From assembly GCA_009746045.1 (NCBI GenBank), contig RPFO01000213.1:12162563-12226562 (forward strand): DNA of 64,000 nucleotides. The letters are read 5' to 3'. A program made the translations under genes and the position numbers. The notes below the pieces were generated by a model. It did no database searches. It was not told the DNA's origin and was given only the letters and a program-made list of their open reading frames with translations. This DNA is from Mesostigma viride (lineage: Eukaryota; Streptophyta; Mesostigmatophyceae; Mesostigmatales; Mesostigmataceae). Below, piece by piece: positions 37,713 through 47,815 of this stretch (positions within the stretch are counted from its first letter, which is position 1; each line of letters begins with the position of its first letter).

Positions 37713-37928
37713 GGCGGTATGTCCAATGTTGGCCACTGCGTCGCCTAACAGGTTCTTACATGGTCGGCAAGGGCCTGACCATGTAAGAAGATATCTCCCT
37801 GGCTGGCCAGTCCACAAGGAACCAGCACAGACCTCATCTGAATCAACCTGATTAATTAACTAACTACTTAATTCATTTATTAAACTCATGCCCCCATTAG
37901 GGAGTCAAGGAGCATTAGCTAACCCCGA

Positions 37929-38220
37929 TTAATTAATTAATTAATTAATTAATTAAACACGTGCTCCTGTTGGGGAGTCACGGAGCACCGAAGTGCTTTT
38001 AATCCCTGTGTGTGCACAACAGGAGAAAGGGCAGAGACCCCCAGTCTCCTTCATGCCTAAGGCATGCCACAGCTGCATTCGGGAACGCTAGCTAAACGGA
38101 CACGCTAACGATCCGGCAATCTGTGGGTGCAATAAGACCCATGTGAGCATGGCATAACACTAGGAGCGTGGGCAAGTAATCTCATCATAGCCAGGACGTA
38201 GCATGGCTGTACTAGGACTA
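37929..38220 (-). mobile_element. 3' end of an ORF1-only-type retroelement with (TTAA)n tail
   Basis: On the minus strand this is the same 3' UTR as in 58800-59090 (shared AGCATGGCTGTACTAGG-like start, GGTCTCTGCCCTTTC, AGCACTTCGGTGCTCCGTGA), ending in a hairpin and TTAATTAA repeats at 37929-37957. The GGAT array starts right at its far side. Confidence 0.75.
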
Positions 38221-38231
38221 TACCCCGATCA

Positions 38232-40165
38232 ATGGATGGATGGATGGATGGATGGATGGATGGATGGATGGATGGATGGATGGATGGATGGATGGATGGA
38301 TGGATGATGGATGGATGGATGGATGGATGGATGGATGGATGGATGGATGGATGGATGGATGGATGGATGGATGGATGGATGGATGGATGGATGGATGGAT
38401 GGATGGATGGATGGATGGATGGATGGATGGATGGATGGATGGATGGATGGATGGATGGATGGATGGATGGATGGATGGATGGATGGATGGATGGATGGAT
38501 GGATGGATGGATGGATGGATGGATGGATGGATGGATGGATGGATGGATGGATGGATGGATGGATGGATGGATGGATGGATGGATGGATGGATGGATGGAT
38601 GGATGGATGGATGGATGGATGGATGGATGGATGGATGGATGGATGGATGGATGGATGGATGGATGGATGGATGGATGGATGGATGGATGGATGGATGGAT
38701 GGATGGATGGATGGATGGATGGATGGATGGATGGATGGATGGATGGATGGATGGATGGATGGATGGATGGATGGATGGATGGATGGATGGATGGATGGAT
38801 GGATGGATGGATGGATGGATGGATGGATGGATGGATGGATGGATGGATGGATGGATGGATGGATGGATGGATGGATGGATGGATGGATGGATGGATGGAT
38901 GGATGGATGGATGGATGGATGGATGGATGGATGGATGGATGGATGGATGGATGGATGGATGGATGGATGGATGGATGGATGGATGGATGGATGGATGGAT
39001 GGATGGATGGATGGATGGATGGATGGATGGATGGATGGATGGATGGATGGATGGATGGATGGATGGATGGATGGATGGATGGATGGATGGATGGATGGAT
39101 GGATGGATGGATGGATGGATGGATGGATGGATGGATGGATGGATGGATGGATGGATGGATGGATGGATGGATGGATGGATGGATGGATGGATGGATGGAT
39201 GGATGGATGGATGGATGGATGGATGGATGGATGGATGGATGGATGGATGGATGGATGGATGGATGGATGGATGGATGGATGGATGGATGGATGGATGGAT
39301 GGATGGATGGATGGATGGATGGATGGATGGATGGATGGATGGATGGATGGATGGATGGATGGATGGATGGATGGATGGATGGATGGATGGATGGATGGAT
39401 GGATGGATGGATGGATGGATGGATGGATGGATGGATGGATGGATGGATGGATGGATGGATGGATGGATGGATGGATGGATGGATGGATGGATGGATGGAT
39501 GGATGGATGGATGGATGGATGGATGGATGGATGGATGGATGGATGGATGGATGGATGGATGGATGGATGGATGGATGGATGGATGGATGGATGGATGGAT
39601 GGATGGATGGATGGATGGATGGATGGATGGATGGATGGATGGATGGATGGATGGATGGATGGATGGATGGATGGATGGATGGATGGATGGATGGATGGAT
39701 GGATGGATGGATGGATGGATGGATGGATGGATGGATGGATGGATGGATGGATGGATGGATGGATGGATGGATGGATGGATGGATGGATGGATGGATGGAT
39801 GGATGGATGGATGGATGGATGGATGGATGGATGGATGGATGGATGGATGGATGGATGGATGGATGGATGGATGGATGGATGGATGGATGGATGGATGGAT
39901 GGATGGATGGATGGATGGATGGATGGATGGATGGATGGATGGATGGATGGATGGATGGATGGATGGATGGATGGATGGATGGATGGATGGATGGATGGAT
40001 GGATGGATGGATGGATGGATGGATGGATGGATGGATGGATGGATGGATGGATGGATGGATGGATGGATGGATGGATGGATGGATGGATGGATGGATGGAT
40101 GGATGGATGGATGGATGGATGGATGGATGGATGGATGGATGGATGGATGGATGGATGGATGGATG
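38232..40165 (+). repeat. Giant GGAT tetranucleotide array (about 1.93 kb)
   Basis: About 483 copies of ATGG/GGAT. The only break I can find is one missing G near 38305 (TGGATGATGG). From there to 40165 the array is perfect, about 1,860 bp. The tetramer has no stop codon in any frame, so all frames are open (Trp-Met-Asp-Gly on plus, Ile-His-Pro-Ser on minus). These are artefacts, not genes. Confidence 0.98.
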
Positions 40166-40389
40166 TCAGGCTTGTCTTACATGATGCAGTGGAACTTTGG
40201 TGCTGGAGGGTTAATTGTGGCCCGGTCTGGTTTAGCTTCAGTGCTCTCATGGCGGCCTTCATTTGTAATTATTTGAATGCATGCCCATTGGGCCATGCAT
40301 AGTGTATATTTTTTACGCATGCACGCCCATTATGTATCGCTGGGTCCATCCCATCAATGCTTGTTTATTGCCAGGTCTGGTGTAAGTAA

Positions 40390-40620
40390 GTTAGTGCTAT
40401 CTAGTCTACAAAATCCTCACTACACTTCTCCCCAAAGCGCCCCTTCCGCTTTGGGGGAGGGGGCTTACCCACATGGGCTGGCGTGTGAGCCGGGACATTG
40501 GTCTTCCACCTCTTCTTGTTCTGCATAGGAACAGAGAGCGAAGAAATGCGGTGTGGGGACCCCTTCTCGTGGTAATGCGTTACATGTACTCCCCACCGGG
40601 CTTTGCTCTTCATGGGTTCA
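40390..40620 (-). mobile_element. LINE-B fragment inside the CACTA element
   Basis: The minus strand encodes the LINE-B C-terminal block (MQNKKRWKTNVPAHTPAHVG, then KPPPPKRKGRF) followed by the first part of the 3' UTR. The canonical tail is missing. A related hairpin (CCGTTGGGAG) lies at about 40668. Confidence 0.7.
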
Positions 40621-41716
40621 TAAAGACAACAATTATTCAGTAAGAATTTAATAAATTAGGAACATATATCCGTTGGGAGTCACTGTTACACATATACCTG
40701 AAAAGGGGCATATGATTTTAAATACATTCTGAGCTACAACCTGCACGTGCATGGGTTTAGTTAACTGGCACCTATACTAGAGGCCTGACATGGGGTGGAG
40801 CTTCAGTGCTTCCCCGCCTTCTCCTTCTCCCACACTGGGTGCTCCGCGTCCTTCTTCTCCGGCCCTGCCCATGGGTGCACCGGCCCCGCCTCCTCCTTCT
40901 CCTCTCGGGACGATTCGCGCTCCACGCATGGCTGCAGCATCAGTTAGCACGGGCAAGACATAGCAGTAACCGCGCTATTGCTGTTCTAGCACCAGCCTAG
41001 CAGACTGCCATGATCACTCAGCAAACCCACGACAGCTAAACCCTTGGCTGTCACAACCAGTCCATGCATCATTAAGTATGGGTACAGGGAAAGCTTCCCG
41101 CATATCCATGGCCATATGGATGGCAGCAACACAACGACTTGCCCCCTAGCCCCCCGTGCACACACAAAAACGTGGGTCGTGGCTTCCACGCCCCATCCGC
41201 CATGCATGACAGCGCGTACCTTACTCGCATTCACACCGGGCTGCATCCCAGCGCCGTTGCTGTCCCCATGTGACACGTCGGCTGATTAAGCAGACACACA
41301 GCAGAGTCTGATGTAAACCGCTAAACCCCAAACCCATGCAGACCACAGTCAAGGACGCGTGCATGTCAAGCCATGCCAATTGTGAACCGTACAGCAATTT
41401 ACTTTTCAAGCCTGAAGAGGTGGATAGCAGATACTAGCCTGGAAGAGGTTACAGGGGCACATGTCCATTAGCGAGCGGAACAACACAGCATACACCCTAC
41501 AAGCGTACCGCACAATGTCCTCCTGCAATTGTCTGCAGATCTCCCAATGCCGCAGACATCTCCACTGCTCTCATGGCGATTGCAAATGCTTCATGCCGCT
41601 GACATCTCCACTGCTCTCATGACGATTGCAAATGCTTGATGCCGCACCTCTGCTTACAGCAGAAAAGCTTCCTCCGGGCGAGGCACCTGACTGGAACCAA
41701 CACCCATTCCTTGGCT
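40621..41716. other. CACTA interior, no certain gene
   Basis: Short frames only. A near-exact 50-bp direct repeat (GACATCTCCACTGCTCTCATG) occurs at 41555 and 41603. Confidence 0.45.
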
Positions 41717-42827
41717 TCACAACGTGGCCATGACAGCATCGTGAATCTGCTTCGCCAACGCCCACACTTCAGGACCCGCGCCCTGCACCGCCATGGCCAC
41801 AGGCTGCACCGCTGCAATCGATGCAGCATTCACTGCCTGCGCCGCACCATGTACTGCATGCACGAAAGCCAATCCTGGCTCGGTTATCATGGTCTTGCCC
41901 GATTCCTGCTGCTTCTTCTTCTTCGATGCGGTCATGCGCACTTTATACCCCTTCCTCTCCAAGCACGCCTTCAGCACCTGGCTCGTGCGGTGCTGAATAT
42001 GCTTCTGAAGGCGCGCCTTCTAAACACGAAATGTTGGCAATGTATGATTCCCAAACGGCATCATAGGCACATAATCAGTCCCATTAATTGCTTTGCGGCA
42101 GTCAATGCACCAGAACACCTGTTGAAAAAAGAAGGTTATGCACGCTAGCGATTACCCGCGGCAAGAAGCAATCAACACGCCTCGCTAACAACTGCAACCA
42201 CAATGTAATTCATGACGGGCCACTCACCGCTACCCTGCTCTCCTGCTTCAATGTCTCCCCATTCTCAAGGCCTCCATTGTAAACCTCTCCGTCTTCACCA
42301 TCGTCATCGTCTTCCTCTTCCTCCACTCCGACGTATCCGTGTTTCCTTTTCCTAAGATACCTAGGGTTGTTCAAGTCGTATGTGCGGCGTTGGCACACTT
42401 CCAACAAAATTTTGGCCGCCTCTACCCATTACCATTTATTCGTACTATCATAACATATCCAGGCGTTTGAAAAATCATTCCCTCGTTCGAACTTCTACCC
42501 CTGGGCGTCCATGACGAGGCAGTCACGACGGGACGCAGATGCACAAAAATAAAACAAGGCGACATCCCTTCAATCATTGACCAAAAAACAGAATACGCGC
42601 AGAACTTGGATTTCAACACCACGCACCCATTACCAGCGAGCACGGCTGGCCTGCAACCGCCATCATTTCATAACCAGAAGCCAGGGCCCACACTCCATCC
42701 CGTTACCTCATCTTCCACGCACGGCTTCCGCTGCTTCCCTCTGCTCTTTCGCATTCTCCGCCAGCAACCTCGCCTTCTCCTCGTCCAACAATCCACTAAG
42801 AATAAAATCCCCTCTATTGGACGCCAT
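41717..42827 (-). pseudogene. Small spliced gene in the CACTA element with candidate CxxC...HxxH zinc finger and an in-frame TAG
   Basis: A start-like exon begins at ATG 42827 (MASNRGDFILSGLLDEEKAR, then a Glu/Ala-rich helix). A well-bordered exon 42421-42228 encodes LEVCQRRTYDLNNPRYLRKR and an acidic run. GT-AG borders and phase 0 join it to exon 42118-41717. The last exon starts VFWCIDCRKAINGTDYVP and contains, after an in-frame TAG, KARLQKHIQHRTSQ, then a Lys-rich and an Ala/Val-rich tail. The CxxC and HxxH pairs are spaced like a BED or similar zinc finger, common in transposon proteins. The link between first and second exons is unresolved. The TAG suggests a pseudogene, or a codon mutated from CAG; suppression is possible but unsupported. 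Confidence 0.45.
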
Positions 42828-43278
42828 TCAGACGAACTTTGCTAGCGTCTTTTCACCGGCCCCAGCACACATAATCTATAGCCGCTTACTGACAACGGCC
42901 GACAACGACAACTGCTGAATAGGCGAAAAAGGCTGATAACTACATTTTTATATTTCGCTGCATTTGCTAATAGACACGCACGTTCTCCCACTTCTCCATT
43001 ACAATATAATTATCCATCTGGCCGTGTACAGGCAAAGATCCCCGAAGTAACTTACTGAAACGTATCTTACAGCATCGGATCACTGGCACCTAATCTACAG
43101 GTGGTAGATTACCAACCAAGACCCGTCGCGGTAATTTACTCTGTCGGTAATGTACTACCAAAGATGTGCAGTCGTAACGTTACTCTTACTTACGGCTAGT
43201 AAAATTACTACGTAGGATGATAGGTAGTAATGATTACGGCGTTGGATCTCACGCCTCGTATCTAGGTAGTAAGATAAG
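42828..43278. other. CACTA right subterminal region
   Basis: No gene. Contains AT-rich sequence and, from about 43170, GGTAGTAAT / CCTCGTA words related to the left subterminal repeat. Confidence 0.5.
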
Positions 43279-43336
43279 ACCTCGTAATTTACGCCTCGGA
43301 TCATTTTTACTACCCTCGGACGAAAAGTATAGTGTG

Positions 43337-43637
43337 GCAGACCCACTCTCGCACCTTTCATAGAAGCCAGCTGAAGCTCTATCATCAGAGCACGTTCGCT
43401 GGTAGAGAATTGGCCCCTGCCCCTTTAGAGCATAACCCGGATACTGGTGAGGTAGAGGATGAGGTAGAGGGTATCGTGGCCCATAGAGATATCAAAAAAG
43501 GCCGCGGTACCCAGCGCCAGTATAAGGTGAAGTGGATGTATGCTCGTAGTGAGGTAGATAAGGTCTGGTATACTGAGAGTGAGCTAGATGGGTGTAGTCG
43601 CCTGCTGCAGGAGTATAAAACCCTGCATAAGCTCTAG
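43337..43637 (+). CDS. pol: Chromodomain end of the chromovirus integrase
   Basis: Continuing the integrase frame from 31285 across the CACTA element gives WQTHSRTFHRSQLKLYHQ, the linker before a chromodomain: EVEGIVAHRDIKKGRG, then YKVKWMYARSEVDKVWYTE and a final helix LLQEYKTLHKL, stop at 43635-43637. The first aromatic cage residue of the classical fold is not obvious, but the YKVKW and W-Y-T-E blocks are. Chromodomains in this position bind modified histone tails and bias integration towards heterochromatin in studied elements. Confidence 0.85.
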
Positions 43638-43713
43638 TTGTAGACCTTCTCCTCTCTTATGTTATGTCTGCTGTCGACGGATGGTTGGTTGTCCCCTCCC
43701 CTCCGCAGCCGTC

Positions 43714-46026
43714 ATGTCAGAGCCTACCCCTCCGGCTGAGAGCTCGCTGCCGTCCCCGCCCCACCGGACCCTGAGCTGTATTTCGAGGCCCTTCCGGGCC
43801 GCTGGGTGTCGCGATCTAGTTACCCGGGTGGCGTGGTGCAGCCGGCCCTTCAGGCCCAACATGCTGGCTTAGTCAGGGCGGCCCTCTTCGGGGTCACGTG
43901 GTATGGTCCTTCCCCTGATGAGCCGCACCAGCTTGTCCTGCACGGGTTCGATGATGCCGGACACTGTTTGTTGGGGTGTGGTTCCAGCTGTCCCGCCTTG
44001 GGGCAGATAGATGCGGTTCTCCGGTGTTGCCGTGTGTTCTCCTACCTCTCCACTCCTGTGGGCCGTACCTGCCTACGGGAGGTGTTCCCGTGGCTTCCAG
44101 CTGAGGGTGATGCTGAGGTAGACGAGAACCCCTGCGACCTTTTACGGGCCGTAGAGTTCATGGAGATAGCTGATCAGTCGGCGGGACTAGCGGTTAGTGG
44201 TCCTACGGCCCTTCGGGCGCCCCAGCCGAGGTACATTATACTCCAGATTATTCTGCCTCGAGCGCTGCGTCCGCCTCCTCGGCGTCTGTTCCTCCCTCTC
44301 CGGTCCCGTCGTCCCCTCGGTCGACCCGGGATGTCGCAGTGGAGCCTACCCCTTCGGGTTTGCCTGATCCTCTTTCGGCGACGGTCTCGGCTATGCAGGC
44401 TCAGATCCAGTCTTTGACCACGGCGTTTGGGGCCTTCCTTGCGGCCCAGGCGCAGGTCCCGGCCACGCCGGCTGGATCCGCGCCCCCTACCCCTTCTGTC
44501 GCCCCGGCGACTACGGCTTCGCCCGCGCCCCGCCTGCGCCCGCGGTCGCTGTGGTTCCGGCGGCTCCTGCGACTCCTGCTGCCTCTGCGCCTGTTACCGC
44601 TGTACCTGCGCCTACGCGGGAGTCTCCTGCCCCTGTTAGCTCGCCCTCCGTCGCTGCTTCCGAGCCTCCTCCCGCTCAGGCGCAGACGTCGCGGGGTTTC
44701 TTTGGCGATACTAGCGGGCTTCCCAGACTTTGGGAGGGTGGTCCTCCGCAGAGGATTCCGGTTCCTGACTGGGGCCTGGATGGTAGTCAATCTTATGCAG
44801 GACTGCCTGTCCCTACGGGCCCCATTTTCAACATGTGGCCTGAGGGTGCACCGGCAACGGAGACCGGCGCGCCTGCGTCGTTGGCGGGTCCGTCACGGCC
44901 CTCTCTGGCTTCGGGTCCGGCGCGACCTCCTGTTTTACCAGTGCCCCCTGCGTCGGTGTCGGCTCCTGCCCCTGCGTCAGCCCCTGCTCCGGTCCCTCCT
45001 CCTTCGGCCTCGCGGTCTTTGGCCGCGGTTGTTCGGTCCACCGGTCAGGATCCTCGCGCCACCCGCGCTGCCGATTCCCTCAGGGAGTTGTCCCAGGGTG
45101 ATCGGGACAGGGCTCCTTCTGTGGTGCACGCGACGCCGGAGTCGCGTGACACGCCCATTCCGGGGTATGGTATGTCCGCACTCGCCTGCCGACAGTGTGA
45201 CCTGCCGCGCGCCTCTGCTGAGCTTGCCATCTCTCCCATGTCCTATGGGTTCTCCCAGGTGTGTCGGGCGCCCCGGGATCGTGGCCTACCCATTGAGACT
45301 GATCGGCCTCCGTTCGACATGGTTATTTTAGCTGATCCGGTGTTCGAGGGTGAGATCCTGGTCCGGCGCGTCCTGTATCGCTGGGCGAGGCGCCACAACG
45401 ACTTGGACACCTACGGTGGGTTTCAGTGGGCTTACCCTCCCCCTCTGGGCATTATGGCTTCGGATGCCCTTACAGTAGAGTTTCCTGCGGTGCCGGGTGC
45501 GGCGTACACTACGGTCCTCCAGCCCATCCTTGAGTGGGATGCCCGCCGCCCGGCGCCTATCCCGGGCCAGGGTCTAGACTCCCGCGGTCACCCTCCTCCT
45601 CGTGCCAGCGACTACCTAGAGACCTTCGGGTCGCGACAGTGTGTTCGTCGGTGGCGCTCCCGCGAGGTTCGGCACATCCGGTTGTGGCCGTCCAACGTGG
45701 AGCCCCTGGTGGACCTGTTCTTCCCGACGGGTATGCGCCCTCGGATTCGGTACCATCGCCTCCTCCTGCGGGCCCTTTGCCTGATCGCGGTAGAGCCTTT
45801 CCTTCGCCTCTTTGCCTGTGGCTTTCTGGACTGGGCCCGTGGCCAGGTCGTCCTCACGCAGCATAGGTATTACTGGGCCTTCCTGGGCCTCTTTCCTGAC
45901 GGCGTGTGGGCCGATGTTTTCCTCACTGTAGATAGGCATGACAATGTTGAGGATGTGGCTCACTACCAGGCCTACCTGGAGGTCCTGCTGGCCTCTCGTG
46001 GCACTTACCAGACGGATGGCCACTAG
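43714..46026 (+). pseudogene. GC-rich extra ORF in the env position of the chromovirus, family unknown
   Basis: Downstream of pol an ATG at 43714 opens a roughly 770-codon region ending at 46026, with frame changes near 43760, 44235-44340 and 44540. N-terminal part: globular and Cys-containing (PGRWVSRSSYPGG, HGFDDAGHCLLGCGSSC). Middle: about 200 residues rich in Pro, Ala and Ser. C-terminal 300 residues, intact and globular (FDMVILADPVFEGEILVRRV, WARRHNDLDTYGGFQWAYPP, VEPLVDLFFPTGMRPRIRYH), with one hydrophobic stretch (LLRALCLIAVEPFLRLFACG). No signal peptide or convincing membrane anchor is seen, so an envelope protein is not supported. Base composition is far more GC-rich than gag-pol, suggesting capture or separate origin. 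A polypyrimidine-CAG just before the ATG could serve as a splice acceptor for a subgenomic mRNA (inference). Confidence 0.6.
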
Positions 46027-46388
46027 ATAGAGGGCCTTAGGCCCGACCTGAGGGTGTTGTCCCTCCGGTATGTAGAGTCGCCCTCATATTCTGGCCAGTT
46101 GGTTGGCTGTTCTTGGTCCTTAGCGCTGATGTGTTTACTCTGTGTGTCCTGCCCAGTGCCGTCCCCCCGGCCAGGACTCCGTTCCAGGCAGTTAGGGGAA
46201 CCTACCACCAGGCTTGGTGCTGGCTAACCCTACACCACCCGGCGTGGTGGTGGAGACCGTGTGAACTATTGGTGCTTTGTATCTGGGATGGTCTATCGAT
46301 TGTGTTGGTGTGTGCTGGGTGCGTTAGGATTATTTTCCTACCCCTCTGGTTCTCTCCTCTCTGCGTAGGGAGAGGGCTCCCTACCTTT

Positions 46389-46403
46389 TGTGGGGGGGGG
46401 AGG
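46389..46403 (+). promoter_or_regulatory. Polypurine tract before the 3' LTR
   Basis: A G-rich run (GTGGGGGGGGGAGG) directly precedes TGTTACG of the 3' LTR, as expected for plus-strand DNA priming. Confidence 0.8.
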
Positions 46404-46977
46404 TGTTACGTCGCGTAACAATTCGTTGTAGTTACGGACGTAAATTAGGTCCTTGGCCTCGGTTGTTCCTAGGTTACGTGCAGTTCTAGTTTGGACATGA
46501 TTGTCCCCGTAACAGTACTGTGGTATAGTGGGTGCCTTTGGGCGCCGCGCCGCGTACTATATTAGTGGTCCTTATCCTTTTGTAGAATGTAGTGGACAGG
46601 CGTGCATCTGTGCACCTGCTTGTGTTAATTCTGTGTTTCTGCAGGCGAGGGCCAGGTCGGCCCGAGCCTGTTGGACCGTTGGTGACCATTTATGCACGTT
46701 CCACTCCTTGTGGGGTCACCCGGCGTGTGTTAAATGAATTAACACATATTAGCTTGGGTCACGGCAGTTTAGTTGTGTTTCCTTCCTCTTTTCCTGGAGT
46801 AAACGGGTTTGATTAAATGGCCTATGGCGTATTACAGTAGTACATATGTAAATGCATTGAGATCTGGTTCGTCTCGGTCGTCTTTCGCTAGGGGTGTATA
46901 TAGAGGCAGCCTCACTAGTTTAGGTAGTATCAGGACAGGTAGAGGTAGAGGTGGTGGCCGAGGCTTGCGGCGTAACA
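46404..46977 (+). repeat. 3' LTR of Ty3 chromovirus
   Basis: 574 bp, identical to the 5' LTR except for one G-to-A change and an extra AAT inside GTGTTAATTCTG near 46624. Followed by TAATC, the second copy of the 5-bp TSD. Confidence 0.95.
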
Positions 46978-47804
46978 TAATCTAACTGTAAACTAATCTA
47001 ATCAAGAAAACCCTACCTATTCTACTCAGCAAAGCGCCCCTTCCGCTTGGGGGGAGGGGGCTTGCCCACAGCCGGGGCAGGCGTATGAGCCTGGACAATG
47101 GTCTTCCACCTCTTCTTGTCCTGCATAGCAGTCCAAGCAAGAGAGAGGGAGTGAATGCGATGTTCAAACTGAGCTGGGATCACTAGGTCAGCCATCAACT
47201 GCTGTGGGTAGGTCATGACATGTTTGCCTACCTTCTTAGGAATGTCCTTGGGCGGGCCAGGCCAGGTCAGGATATGCCGCCCTGGCTGGCCAAGCCGCTG
47301 CATGGGGGCCGGCGGCAGACCAAGGGCGGTGTCTACCTGGCTGGTGCGAGCAAGATGTCCTACGAATGCTATCCTACGCTGTTGTCTAATCTCATCCGAA
47401 ATGCGAGGCATGCCCTGGTACAAAGATTCTAAAGACCTATGCGTGGAAAACCCTACATTCAGGGCCTGACGGAGCATCCTGGTTACCGTGCCGTTTAGCT
47501 TGGCCGCCAGCGTGTCCGTGAGCGTCCATGCCTCGGCGCCATACGTGAGCACCGTGAGGACCAGGACCTTGAGGAGCATGCGCTTGCGGTGCTCGCCCAG
47601 GACCTTCGAGTGCCAGTAGGTTTTGAGCGAACGATGCCGAGCCCAGGCCAGGCCGATGCGGGTGTCCACATCGGCGGCGGTGTCAGGAAGCATGCTCCCC
47701 AGCAGTTTAAAGGGATCACGAAACGGGACCTCCGTCCCGTCTGGCAGCCGTGGCAGCGGCGGGCGACTGGAAGCCCCAATCACCATAGCCTCAGTTTTGA
47801 CACA
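46978..47804 (-). pseudogene. LINE-B ORF2 C-terminal region
   Basis: Minus strand: frame from 47804 to the stop at 47022, about 260 residues. It starts after the YADD motif (KTEAMVIGASSRPP) and contains PFKLLGSMLPDTAADVDTRI, VLTVLTYGAEAWTL, a block typical of the region after RT in LINEs, and the family C-terminal block WTAMQDKKRWKTIVQAHTP. It is 5' truncated, so it never encoded a complete enzyme. The stop is followed by 3' UTR that continues on the other side of the chromovirus at 23649. Confidence 0.85.
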
Positions 47805-47815
47805 GTTTGTCAAAT

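Noticed and set aside
38229-40302. Very long open frames (650-678 codons) on both strands
   Set aside because: They are produced by the GGAT tetramer, which has no stop in any frame; the translation is a four-residue repeat.
43714-46026. Calling the 3' ORF an envelope glycoprotein
   Set aside because: There is no signal peptide, no clear membrane anchor and no envelope-like motif; position alone is not enough.
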